From: Lancefieldella parvula DSM 20469
GTDB taxonomy: Bacteria; Actinomycetota; Coriobacteriia; Coriobacteriales; Atopobiaceae
Direction of reading: 5' to 3'
Assembly (NCBI RefSeq): GCF_000024225.1
Contig: NC_013203.1
Location: forward strand, 434,001 to 498,000
Length of the DNA: 64,000 bases
Position numbers and translations under genes: made by a program. The notes below the pieces were generated by a model. The model worked only from the letters and a program-made list of their open reading frames with translations, did no database searches and had not been told where the DNA came from. Shown here piece by piece: positions 34,232 to 42,773 of the stretch (its first letter is position 1; every line of letters starts with the position of its first letter).

Positions 34232-36397
34232 ATGAAAAGAGCGTACCGCTTTATTGTTTCTATCATAGTTGTCTTAATTGCACTCTCCTCGTTTTTGGTG
34301 GGAAAAGGGTTTTTAGAAATTTTTATTTCTCGAGAATTTGATGCTTGGCTTTCTAATCAGCCACAAATTTATACTTCACAGATGTCCAATGAGACAAAAG
34401 AAACGTTCGTGTCAGTTGTTCGATCTTACGCACAAACTCACAAGATGATTCTTATAACAAAAAAGACTGAATCAATTACTGAAGGACCTAGGATACTGAC
34501 GGTTGGCGTATTGTCCTCTCAAGGTAATAAAGTGAACAGCTTCAATTCTTTTGATGTTCTTGGCACTCAAGTTATAAATGGACAAAAAATTAATGAGCTG
34601 CTAGAGCATTCTCCAGAGTCATATCTTGGCTACGGAATGGATACCAACAATAAAGTTGGTGATTTACCGTATGTATTAGGTTCAGTTTATTTCAAATTAG
34701 ATCAAATTACCCCCGGCTATAATTTGGGTAATTCTTGTGCTGTTCTAGGCCTTTCTCCTGGAGAATTTGATGAGCTAGTCAGTCAGATTTCAGAGGCTAC
34801 TGGCTTACATAAAGAAAAATTTATTACTAATTATTCAGGATCAGCGGTTGAAATTGGACTGTTCTACTACGTTGCTGGGGTAACTTTTATAATCTTGAGT
34901 ATTTCGTTTTGTTTACTGACGTATTACAACTCATTACAAGAATTAAAGAAACTTGGTGTCCACGTAATGCTCGGCTGGAGTAAAAGCGATTACGTTGTAC
35001 ATCATTATTTTTTCTATTGCTCTTTGGCAGCTGTTTTACTGCCATTAGCTCTTATTTGGACAATAGTTAATTGTTCCGGATTTAATATTACTGGCAGGTT
35101 TTTACTGTTTACGTTTACCACGGCATTGCCATCAATACTTGTAGTTGTGATTTCGGTTCTAATTTCTGCTGCTCCACTTTTAACAATTCGACCCGTGGAT
35201 GCAATTTTAGGAAGACTGTCGCAAAAGGGTCTGTACATTCTAACGGCGATTATTTATGCGCTTTGTTGTGTGGTGGTTTTTGCTGGCTCAATTTATATGG
35301 ATGCTCCAATAACTATGTATTCAAATTTACTATCCACTCAAGAAAATTGGTCTATATATAAAGATTGGTATATTGTTCGAAACCACGTGGTACAAGGTAA
35401 TTTTTTCAACGGTAGACCAATGGATAAAAGTAAAGAATTATTTGATTGGTATAAAGACCATGAGCACGATAAGGGCGTCTATATTGCTCATGTAAATCAC
35501 ATAGGTGAAGCAACACTAAATGCTTATGGAATAAATTCTGCAATTTTGAAGCCATTTGATGCTCTGATTGCATCCCCTTCTTATCTAAAAGAAATTGGGG
35601 TAGCGTTAACTGATGAACAAGTTAAAAAAGCAGAGAATGGAACAAGGATTTATTTAGTTCCAAGATCGTACTCAGAAGAACAAAAATCTCTGTTGAGAGA
35701 GCTTGTATCTAGAAGCGACAAAATATTTGAGTCGGATATTGTCACGCCTTATATGCAAAATCCTTCATCTGAATTCATTGAATACGATGCTAGTGGAGGA
35801 TTTTTTACCTGGTCAACAAGTATAGATAGCCCTTCTATAAGCACAAATATAGTAGTTAAAGTAGTAACGTCAAATAATATGATTCCTAGTGAATCGGAGA
35901 GCTTAGTGGCCACTGGTCTTGATAATAGTTATATAAAATTGTCACCTGAAGCCGCTTCAAGTTTGCTAGATTCCAGTGGCATTGTAGAGCTATCTGATGA
36001 CGGTTTTGGAACACAATTTAATTCGATAGAAAGCTTTATAAAGGACTACAGAAAATCGTTACAAGAGCTCTTTCTCTTATTCGGAGTTGTAATTGTGCTT
36101 ATGTTTGCGGCTATAACAGTTATTCAAATAAGCATGATTTCAATTGTTCAGAGATTAAATGAGAGAAAAATTGCTGTTGAATGCATGTTGGGATTTGGCA
36201 TTTACAAACAATACATAAATATTTTTCTCCTAGTGAATCTCATTGCATTTGTTGGAACACTTTGCATGATTGTCATAGGCTCAACTCTTGGAATAATAAT
36301 GGGCTGCTTGATGTTATTGATTTCCAATTTGACTATCAGCATTTCTGCAAATAGAAGCACTATGAAAATTGTTCTAGAGAATCTCTCTAAGGAGTAG
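34232..36397 (+). CDS. Bacteriocin-associated (lactococcin 972-type) membrane protein, DUF1430
   Basis: 721 residues. An N-terminal membrane helix and ~190-residue outer domain are followed by a cluster of four helices (about 208-370), a second outer domain (370-610) and three C-terminal helices. This is the FtsX-like layout of the DUF1430 family, whose members pair with a lactococcin-972-type ABC ATPase, as here (ATPase starts 2 nt downstream). It likely exports or gives immunity to a bacteriocin-like peptide. It is AT-rich relative to flanking core genes. The nearest upstream DNA (34028-34231) holds no peptide gene, only IS flank. Confidence 0.8.
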   Translation: MKRAYRFIVSIIVVLIALSSFLVGKGFLEIFISREFDAWLSNQPQIYTSQMSNETKETFVSVVRSYAQTHKMILITKKTESITEGPRILTVGVLSSQGNKVNSFNSFDVLGTQVINGQKINELLEHSPESYLGYGMDTNNKVGDLPYVLGSVYFKLDQITPGYNLGNSCAVLGLSPGEFDELVSQISEATGLHKEKFITNYSGSAVEIGLFYYVAGVTFIILSISFCLLTYYNSLQELKKLGVHVMLGWSKSDYVVHHYFFYCSLAAVLLPLALIWTIVNCSGFNITGRFLLFTFTTALPSILVVVISVLISAAPLLTIRPVDAILGRLSQKGLYILTAIIYALCCVVVFAGSIYMDAPITMYSNLLSTQENWSIYKDWYIVRNHVVQGNFFNGRPMDKSKELFDWYKDHEHDKGVYIAHVNHIGEATLNAYGINSAILKPFDALIASPSYLKEIGVALTDEQVKKAENGTRIYLVPRSYSEEQKSLLRELVSRSDKIFESDIVTPYMQNPSSEFIEYDASGGFFTWSTSIDSPSISTNIVVKVVTSNNMIPSESESLVATGLDNSYIKLSPEAASSLLDSSGIVELSDDGFGTQFNSIESFIKDYRKSLQELFLLFGVVIVLMFAAITVIQISMISIVQRLNERKIAVECMLGFGIYKQYINIFLLVNLIAFVGTLCMIVIGSTLGIIMGCLMLLISNLTISISANRSTMKIVLENLSKE

Positions 36398-36399
36398 TT

Positions 36400-37053
36400 A
36401 TGTATACGTTTCTAAAGGTAGATGCTCTTAACAAGTCATTTGGAAGTAACACGGTTCTTCATAACATTTCATTTGAGATACAGAGTGGAGAGTCAGTGGC
36501 TCTTGTGGGACCTTCTGGTTGCGGAAAATCAACACTTCTTAATATCATTGGTCTTCTCGAGACTTTAGACTCAGGCATAATTAGCCTTGAAGGCAGAGCA
36601 TACCCTTCAATCAATAGCAAAAAAGCAACACTTATGAGGCGCACTGAGATCAATTATCTATTTCAATCTTTTGCTCTCATTAATGACTGGAAAGTAAGCA
36701 AAAATCTCTTATTAGCGCTTCAATACACTAAACTGTCAAAGCAGGAGCAAGAGCGTCTTATTAGAACTGCTTTGGAAAGCTATGGAATTGGCGAGAAGTA
36801 CGATGCGGTTGTAAATGAGCTTTCTGGTGGAGAAAAGCAGAGGGTAGCAATTGCTCGAGCAATGATAAAACCAGGTAATTTAATCCTTGCTGATGAACCA
36901 ACCGGATCGCTTGATAAGGCTATGGCCACTATTGTCATAGATAGTTTGCTAGACTCCGTTCACGCAAACCATAAAACGCTTCTTATGGTCACGCATGATA
37001 TGAATATTGCTCAACGTTGTGACCGAATTATTGAATTGCCAAAACATCAATAG
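36400..37053 (+). CDS. Bacteriocin-exporter ABC ATPase (lactococcin 972 group)
   Basis: 217 residues. LolD/MacB-type ATPase with Walker A GPSGCGKST, signature LSGGEKQR, Walker B LILADEPTGSLD and switch VTHD. AAGGAG lies before the ATG and the gene is separated by 2 nt from the DUF1430 membrane partner, so they form a two-component transporter. One TTCTCGCCA-type motif (36789) is within it. Confidence 0.85.
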   Translation: MYTFLKVDALNKSFGSNTVLHNISFEIQSGESVALVGPSGCGKSTLLNIIGLLETLDSGIISLEGRAYPSINSKKATLMRRTEINYLFQSFALINDWKVSKNLLLALQYTKLSKQEQERLIRTALESYGIGEKYDAVVNELSGGEKQRVAIARAMIKPGNLILADEPTGSLDKAMATIVIDSLLDSVHANHKTLLMVTHDMNIAQRCDRIIELPKHQ

Positions 37054-37128
37054 AAGCATAGGTGTAGAAAGGCGCTTCCAGTTTTAGCAATTCGTATTAC
37101 AGTCTATTACAGTCGTTAAAAAGCTGAT

Positions 37129-38562
37129 TTAAGCAACTTTTGCAGCAGGAAGGCTCTCGACGGAGTCTGCTGATTCTGTCTCCTGTACGCGTGGCCATGT
37201 GCAACTACGGACATCATCAGAGGTAAGGCCAAGCCAACGGGCACGATGACCATCAATCTTTGCTGGACGGCGATGGAGCCACAGAGAAATTCCCAGAGTC
37301 CAAAGAGGTAATAAATAGAGGAAACTTGCAGCTAAAAGACTCATAGAAGGTGCACCAATTGCAGAGAGTACCGAGATATTTGAGATGGACCACGGAACCA
37401 GTGGAGCAAGGATTACAGCGCTATTCTCGATATCCAGAGCAAGTGCACTGGAGGAGTTTTCTGCGTTCTCGCACAGGTCATTTGTCAGCATAATGGCCAA
37501 GGTCTGGTTACAAGAAACCATTGAGGTAAACATGCTGGTAATCAGAACGCCAAAGAAAGGCGTAGAGCTATCGGAGAGATCAGCTACCAGCTGACACATA
37601 CGGCGAAGCAGGCCAGTTGTCTGGAAAAGACCAGCATAGCTTGAAGAAATGGTGACAATCATCAAAACATTTGTCATAGAGAAAATGCCGCCACCGTTGA
37701 CCATGTTTGCTACGGTAGCACCTGGAGCACGAAGGCCAAAAAGCAGAATGATAGGCAGGTCGGCAAGAGGGACGCGTTGAATTGTGACGCACAGAATGCA
37801 GGCGAGTACCAGGCTGGATGTCATGGTAACAATGACATCAACTTTAAGAAGCGAGAAAACAATAACAAGAAGTGCTGGTGTAAGTGAAATCAAAGAGAGC
37901 CTAAAGGAACGGCTTAGAAGACCGGTGACATCAGGAATGGTTCCCGTATTTGCCATGAAGAAGTCCCAGGCTACGTAGATGACGCATGCCACAATAAAAG
38001 GCACCACGCTGGTACGAAGCATGCGGTTAATATTCTTAGATAGATTGGTATCGGTAAGCTGTGAAACCAGAATTGCGCTGGTAGACATAGGGGAGCAGCG
38101 ATCACCAAAGTAGCTGCCTGCAAGAACTGCACCACCAATAAAGAACTCGCTTGCTCCAATTGCTTTACCAATAGACATGCAGATGATTCCCATGGTTGCT
38201 GCGGTACCAAATGCGGTACCCAGAAGCATGGACATCATGGTGCAGAGTAAGAATGTTGCCAGAATAAAAATAGATGGAGAAATAAGAGAAGCAGAGATAC
38301 TGACAATCTCTGGAATAGTTCCAGCTGCACGCCACGCAGCGCTCATAGCACCTACAACAGCAAACAGCGCAATGATTGTTTTGACTTCCCAGACAGATTT
38401 AAAGGCAGCCATAAGGAGCTTTTTTGGAGAAATTTTGCGTGAAAGTCCGTAACCAAAAAAGAGGAAGAAACCAGCGGTCAAGATAGATGTTAGGGGGAAG
38501 GATAGGACTGTGCCTACGATGAGCATCACCGCAAAGGCACTTAGTACTATTAGTTCTACCAT
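37129..38562 (-). CDS. NhaC-family Na+/H+ antiporter
   Basis: 477 residues, about 11-12 membrane segments. The NhaC family is recognised from SYFGDRCSPMSTSAILVS and the central LLGTAFGTAATMGIICMSIGKAIG plus VSCNQTLAIML. It exchanges Na+ (or carboxylates) for protons. ATG 38562 has GGAGTGGA upstream; the frame extends to 38634, overlapping the divergent LysR promoter. It is probably regulated by the adjacent LysR protein. Confidence 0.85.
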   Translation of the reverse strand: MVELIVLSAFAVMLIVGTVLSFPLTSILTAGFFLFFGYGLSRKISPKKLLMAAFKSVWEVKTIIALFAVVGAMSAAWRAAGTIPEIVSISASLISPSIFILATFLLCTMMSMLLGTAFGTAATMGIICMSIGKAIGASEFFIGGAVLAGSYFGDRCSPMSTSAILVSQLTDTNLSKNINRMLRTSVVPFIVACVIYVAWDFFMANTGTIPDVTGLLSRSFRLSLISLTPALLVIVFSLLKVDVIVTMTSSLVLACILCVTIQRVPLADLPIILLFGLRAPGATVANMVNGGGIFSMTNVLMIVTISSSYAGLFQTTGLLRRMCQLVADLSDSSTPFFGVLITSMFTSMVSCNQTLAIMLTNDLCENAENSSSALALDIENSAVILAPLVPWSISNISVLSAIGAPSMSLLAASFLYLLPLWTLGISLWLHRRPAKIDGHRARWLGLTSDDVRSCTWPRVQETESADSVESLPAAKVA

Positions 38563-38642
38563 GCATCCACTCCAAACAAACTTCTTATGTAAATAGAGTA
38601 TGCGACTAAAATGTTGAAGTCCAACTGTTTTCAATGGTTATA

Positions 38643-38663
38643 ATTACAAGTAATTTTTGTAAT
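38643..38663. promoter_or_regulatory. LysR-type operator ATTAC-N11-GTAAT
   Basis: A perfect 7-bp inverted repeat ATTACAA-GTAATTT-TTGTAAT lies in the 116-nt gap between the divergent nhaC and lysR genes, 15 nt before the lysR ATG. It fits a T-N11-A LysR box. Confidence 0.65.
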
Positions 38664-38678
38664 ACAGTGGGAGCAAAA

Positions 38679-39620
38679 ATGAACTTTCAAACCATGGATT
38701 ATTTTGTTGCCGTTGCGGAAGAAAAGAGTTTCACCAAGGCGGCTGAGCGTTTGAGTGTGACTCAGCAAACGCTCTCGGCAAATATTGCGGCAGCAGAAAA
38801 AGAACTTGGCTCTAAGCTGCTGGAACGCACTGTTCCACTGTCTCTAACGTTTGCTGGAGAAGAATTTTTGCGTTATGCCCGTAGGTTCCAAGCTCAGCGT
38901 CGTGCAATGGATCAGGAATTTCTTGATATTGCAGGTAATGAACGAGGTCGTTTGCATGTTGGCGTCACCGCAACACGAGGTCATATCATCATGCCACGCT
39001 CTATTGCTGCTTTTCAAAAATTGCATCCAAATATCTCTATTGAGCTTGATGAGGGCGAGAACGATGAGTTAGTTGAGTGGCTATCTGAAGGCCAACTCGA
39101 CTTGATTGTTGCAACGGTTAATTCTGCATCGTATGACCTAGTCATTCAAAAATTGTTTGACGAGAAGATCGTTCTAGTAGTTTCACAAGCACTTCTTGAA
39201 TCTTTATATGCAGATAAGGTTGACTCGGTTGTCTCGCAAGTCAAGAGAACGGGAAAGCTCACGGCTTTAGAAGCTTGTCCTTTTCTAACGGTTGGTAAGC
39301 GAGACATTGCAGGTAGTTTTGCTCGCCATGCATTTGCGGCATCTGGTATTTCTCCCACCATCAAGGTTATGTCTAGGAACTCCGAGACTCTTTTGGCTCT
39401 TGCCATGAGAGGGGTTGGCGCGTGCTTCTTACCGTCGGAGCTAGTTGCCTCTTCTTACTACGACTTTGAAACTTCTGGCCTTCATATTATTGAACTGGGA
39501 AAAGAGATGTCTTACTCGGTCAGTGTTGCTTGGCGACGCACCGATCACGTTTGGAGTGCTATTGAGTCATTTGCTCAGGTTCTTTCTGAGCATCGCTACG
39601 TTGTTAAGCGAAGTGAGTAG
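38679..39620 (+). CDS. LysR-family transcriptional regulator
   Basis: 313 residues. The N-terminal winged HTH (FVAVAEEKSFTKAAERLSVTQQTLSANIAAAEKELG) is followed by the periplasmic-binding-like effector domain. ATG 38679 has GGGAG upstream. It is divergent from the NhaC antiporter with a palindromic box between them, so it most likely controls that gene and itself. Its stop is 1 nt before the pseudouridine-synthase start. Confidence 0.92.
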   Translation: MNFQTMDYFVAVAEEKSFTKAAERLSVTQQTLSANIAAAEKELGSKLLERTVPLSLTFAGEEFLRYARRFQAQRRAMDQEFLDIAGNERGRLHVGVTATRGHIIMPRSIAAFQKLHPNISIELDEGENDELVEWLSEGQLDLIVATVNSASYDLVIQKLFDEKIVLVVSQALLESLYADKVDSVVSQVKRTGKLTALEACPFLTVGKRDIAGSFARHAFAASGISPTIKVMSRNSETLLALAMRGVGACFLPSELVASSYYDFETSGLHIIELGKEMSYSVSVAWRRTDHVWSAIESFAQVLSEHRYVVKRSE

Positions 39621-39621
39621 C

Positions 39622-40362
39622 ATGGATACTCTTCAAACCAACAGTAATCTTGAGTTTTTGTATCAGGACGATTATCTACTTGCCGTAAATAAACCAGCGG
39701 GAATGATTGTTCACTCAGATGGCACTAATGAGCCCTCTTTAACCGATTTAGTTTGCGAGAAACTCTGTGCACTTGAGAGTTCAAACAAGATAGATCTTTC
39801 TCAGGTCCAAGCATTGAATCGTCTTGACAAGGAGACAACAGGAATTGTGCTCTTCTCGCTTAAAAAAGAAACGCAGCCACAGTTTGATCAACTCATCGCC
39901 TCTAAAGAACTCTCCAAAGAGTATTTGGCAGTTGTTAAAGGAGATTTTGGATTAAATAAACTGCTGATAGATAAGGCAATTGGAAAAGACCGACATGATG
40001 CTCAGAAGATGAGAATTTCCGACACAGGAAAACCCTCTCAAACGGAGGTACGTCTCATTAAAGTTGCGTCATCAGCGCAAGGCCAAATTCAAAGCTTGTT
40101 ATTGGTCAATTTGCTGACAGGAAGAAAGCATCAAATTAGAGTGCATCTCTCGTCACTTGGATTTCCTCTGGTGGGAGATGTGTTGTATGGAGGTATGTCT
40201 TCTCTGCAGCGTAAAACAAAAAAGAAGCATAGGCCGCAGCCATTAATGCTGCACGCATATAGAATTGGATTTATTCACCCAGTCACGGGCGCAAAAATTG
40301 TGATTAAAACGGATATTCCAGAGCGATTTTCTAATTTTGGTGTCCTTGAGAAGGACTTATAG
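39622..40362 (+). CDS. RluA-family RNA pseudouridine synthase
   Basis: 246 residues. The catalytic Asp lies in the motif NRLDKETTGIVLFS. AGMIVHSDG and GRKHQIRVHLSSLGFPLVGDVLYGG are conserved RluA/RluD segments. It lacks an N-terminal S4 domain and so is a short RluA-type enzyme; the rRNA or tRNA target is unknown. It begins 1 nt after the lysR stop with only a weak site, implying translational coupling. Confidence 0.92.
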   Translation: MDTLQTNSNLEFLYQDDYLLAVNKPAGMIVHSDGTNEPSLTDLVCEKLCALESSNKIDLSQVQALNRLDKETTGIVLFSLKKETQPQFDQLIASKELSKEYLAVVKGDFGLNKLLIDKAIGKDRHDAQKMRISDTGKPSQTEVRLIKVASSAQGQIQSLLLVNLLTGRKHQIRVHLSSLGFPLVGDVLYGGMSSLQRKTKKKHRPQPLMLHAYRIGFIHPVTGAKIVIKTDIPERFSNFGVLEKDL

Positions 40363-40446
40363 TCCATACTTTGAGGTAGCAACATATTTTCATTTTGTGC
40401 AATTACGTTACCCAGACGCGCATAAAGTGAACGAGGAGGGGGAGAA

Positions 40447-42042
40447 ATGCCTGGCACAATGCGAGGTGTATATACCAACCTGACTGAGATTCGCAGGAAG
40501 GTATTTAAAGAGGTTTCGACGCTTGCATACGAAAAAGCAGACAAGAGCGTCGATGAAATTGCTCGCCAGATGGAAGAGCTGCCTTATAAGATTATTCCTG
40601 GTGATATTGCAACTTACCGTGAGAGCGTCTTTTTGGAACGCGCTATTGTTGGTGAGCGTATTCGCATGACTATGGGTATGCCTATGCAGGGCGTAGACCA
40701 ACCCGAGAATATCTCTGATGGTTTAGAAGAAGCTTCTCGACCAGAGGTTTATTATCAGCCCCCTCTGATCAACATTGTTAAGTTTGCCTGCAACGCATGT
40801 GAAGACAATGTTTATCGCGTTACTAATGCTTGCCAGGGCTGTCTTGCACACCCTTGTCGAGAAATCTGTCCTAAAGAGGCAATTAGCTTTGTAGACAAAA
40901 AAGCATATATTGACCAGGAGAAGTGTATTCAGTGCGGTATGTGCTTTAAGGTTTGTCCTTATCAGGCAATCCATCACCACGTACGTCCTTGCGCCGCTGC
41001 TTGTGGCATGGACGCCATTGGCTCCGATGAGCACGGCCGCGCAGACATTGATTACGAGAAGTGCGTATCTTGTGGTCAGTGTCTTGTTAACTGTCCCTTT
41101 GGTGCAATTGCCGATAAAAGCCAAATTTTCCAAGTAATTCAGGCTATCAACGAAGGCTACACGGTTGTTCCAATTGTGGCTCCTTCGTTTGTTGGTCAGT
41201 TTGGCAAGGGTAGTGTTGGTCGTCTTCGTGAAGCCTTCAAGGAGATGGGTTTTGCTGAGGTAGAAGAGGTTGCAACTGGTGCTGACCTCTGTACCGTTCA
41301 GGAAGCAGAAGACTTTGTCAAAGAAGTTCCAGATAAGCTACCATTTATGGGTACAAGTTGCTGCCCTTCTTGGTCTGCAATGGCCAAAAAAGAGTACCCA
41401 GAGCATGCTGATGCCATCTCTATGGCACTTACTCCAATGGTTTTGACTGCTCGTTTGGTAAGAAAACAAAATCCAGAGTCTAAGATTGTCTTTATTGGAC
41501 CATGTACTGCTAAGAAACTTGAGGCACTGCGTCGGTCCGTTAAGTCCGAGGTTGATTTTGTTCTGACTTTTGAAGAGCTTGCAGGAATGATGGAGTCTAA
41601 GGGCATTGACTACACCAAGCTTGATGACGACAATTCCGACTTTGAAAATGCTTCTCATGATGGCCGTGCCTTTGCAGTTGCAGGCGGAGTCGCAGGTGCA
41701 GTAGTAAACGTCATTCATCAGAAGTACCCTGATAAAGAAGTGCCTATCATGGCTGTTGACGGTCTTGCTGAGTGTCGAGCTATGCTTAAGGATGCCGTTA
41801 AAGGTAAATATCCAGGCTATCTTCTTGAGGGTATGGCCTGTCCAGGAGGATGTGTTGGTGGCGCTGGTACTTTAAGTGCAGTTAACCGTGCTGCAGCAGC
41901 AGTTAAGCGCTATGCAAAGACCGCTTCTTCCGAATTTGCTTCTGCTAATAAGTACAATAATCTTATTCCAGAACTTGCTGGCACTGTCTCTGCCGAGGTT
42001 GAGATTGCCGAGGTTCTTGAGGTTCAGAAACCTGTTGAGTAA
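40447..42042 (+). CDS. Monomeric [FeFe] hydrogenase, group-B-like
   Basis: 531 residues. H-cluster motifs are L1 TSCCPSW (303-309), L2 GPCTAKK (351-357) and L3 ACPGGCVGG (464-472). Two ferredoxin-type [4Fe-4S] motifs lie at about 160-170 and 206-216, and a further Cys cluster at 115-141. The L2 GPC rather than MPC fits group B hydrogenases, whose role (H2 evolution or sensing) is poorly known. It would accept or donate electrons via ferredoxin in the cytosol. A very strong site GAGGAGGGGGAG precedes the ATG. No HydEFG maturation genes are in the window. Two terminators follow. Confidence 0.87.
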   Translation: MPGTMRGVYTNLTEIRRKVFKEVSTLAYEKADKSVDEIARQMEELPYKIIPGDIATYRESVFLERAIVGERIRMTMGMPMQGVDQPENISDGLEEASRPEVYYQPPLINIVKFACNACEDNVYRVTNACQGCLAHPCREICPKEAISFVDKKAYIDQEKCIQCGMCFKVCPYQAIHHHVRPCAAACGMDAIGSDEHGRADIDYEKCVSCGQCLVNCPFGAIADKSQIFQVIQAINEGYTVVPIVAPSFVGQFGKGSVGRLREAFKEMGFAEVEEVATGADLCTVQEAEDFVKEVPDKLPFMGTSCCPSWSAMAKKEYPEHADAISMALTPMVLTARLVRKQNPESKIVFIGPCTAKKLEALRRSVKSEVDFVLTFEELAGMMESKGIDYTKLDDDNSDFENASHDGRAFAVAGGVAGAVVNVIHQKYPDKEVPIMAVDGLAECRAMLKDAVKGKYPGYLLEGMACPGGCVGGAGTLSAVNRAAAAVKRYAKTASSEFASANKYNNLIPELAGTVSAEVEIAEVLEVQKPVE

Positions 42043-42068
42043 AGTCATAGTTTCAAATCAAAAGTAGA

Positions 42069-42095
42069 AACGCCGGTGCATCGCATCGGCGTTTT
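42069..42095 (+). terminator. Rho-independent terminator of the hydrogenase gene
   Basis: A 12-bp stem AAACGCCGGTGC / GCATCGGCGTTT with loop ATC (one G-T pair), then TTC. Confidence 0.9.
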
Positions 42096-42117
42096 TCAAA
42101 GCAAAAGTATTTATAAA

Positions 42118-42142
42118 AAGGGCCTGTATGTAACAGGCCCTT
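42118..42142 (-). terminator. Rho-independent terminator for the minus-strand small gene
   Basis: A perfect 10-bp stem AAGGGCCTGT / ACAGGCCCTT with loop ATGTA. On the minus strand a U-rich tract (TTTTTATAAAT) follows. Confidence 0.85.
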
Positions 42143-42157
42143 GTAATTTAAATTGTT

Positions 42158-42184
42158 AAGTAATCAATAAAATATTGATTACTT
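42158..42184. other. Perfect 12-bp AT-rich hairpin beside a stop codon
   Basis: AAGTAATCAATA-AAA-TATTGATTACTT, 4 nt from the end of the minus-strand 102-residue gene and before its terminator. It may stabilise the 3' end. Confidence 0.6.
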
Positions 42185-42188
42185 AGTA

Positions 42189-42497
42189 TTATTCAGATTT
42201 TTCATTCTTTAGTGACGCATAGAAAGTTGCATGTGAAAATACGTCTTTAATTGTTTTTCCATTAATAAAAGGAAGGGTGAGAAATTCATCTACTGTTGGA
42301 ACAAGTTCGGAACAATCTACAAAGTGATTTTTTGAGTTTCTAATGCTAGTGTCTTGAGCTCTCCATGATTCATAGTTAACATCAGTAAGATAGTAAACTT
42401 GGTTTCCGACCTGCATATACACGGAGTGATTACTGTGTAGATACTCGGCCAGATCTTCGTAAGAAATCTGCAGAACCTCGGAACTTTTTTTGCCCAT
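42189..42497 (-). CDS. Small hypothetical protein
   Basis: 102 residues, not recognised. It is soluble, mixed alpha/beta in appearance, with YLHSNHSVYMQVGNQVYYLTDVNYESW in the middle and FINGKTIKDVFSHATFYA near the end; there is no signal peptide or metal motif. GGA lies 7 nt before ATG 42497. It is transcribed on its own toward a strong terminator and is divergent from the adhesin gene. The sequence is AT-rich like the adhesin region. Confidence 0.75.
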   Translation of the reverse strand: MGKKSSEVLQISYEDLAEYLHSNHSVYMQVGNQVYYLTDVNYESWRAQDTSIRNSKNHFVDCSELVPTVDEFLTLPFINGKTIKDVFSHATFYASLKNEKSE

Positions 42498-42636
42498 GAT
42501 GCAATCCTTTCCACGTCGCTTGCGCGTAAATTATGGACGCACTTTTATAGACTATACCTCTGAATGAGGCTATATATTCAATTGTTTTTTTGTGCATTGG
42601 GTGAACGCGAGATTTTGTGTGGTGTGCGGTAAATGT

Positions 42637-42684
42637 AAATTGTACATTCTTGTAACTAATGATTTGTAAATATTGGTACAATTT
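42637..42684. promoter_or_regulatory. Inverted repeat upstream of the adhesin gene
   Basis: AAATTGTAC (42637-42645) and GTACAATTT (42676-42684) are perfect 9-bp arms 30 nt apart in the 276-nt gap between the small minus-strand gene and the adhesin. It could be a paired operator; nothing else is recognised in the gap. Confidence 0.45.
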
Positions 42685-42773
42685 ATTTACGAAAGATTTG
42701 TTTTTATAAAATAAGTCTTTGATTCTTTAAATAAAAGATATGTAAGAGTGAGCCATAGAAAGGTTAGAAGTAT

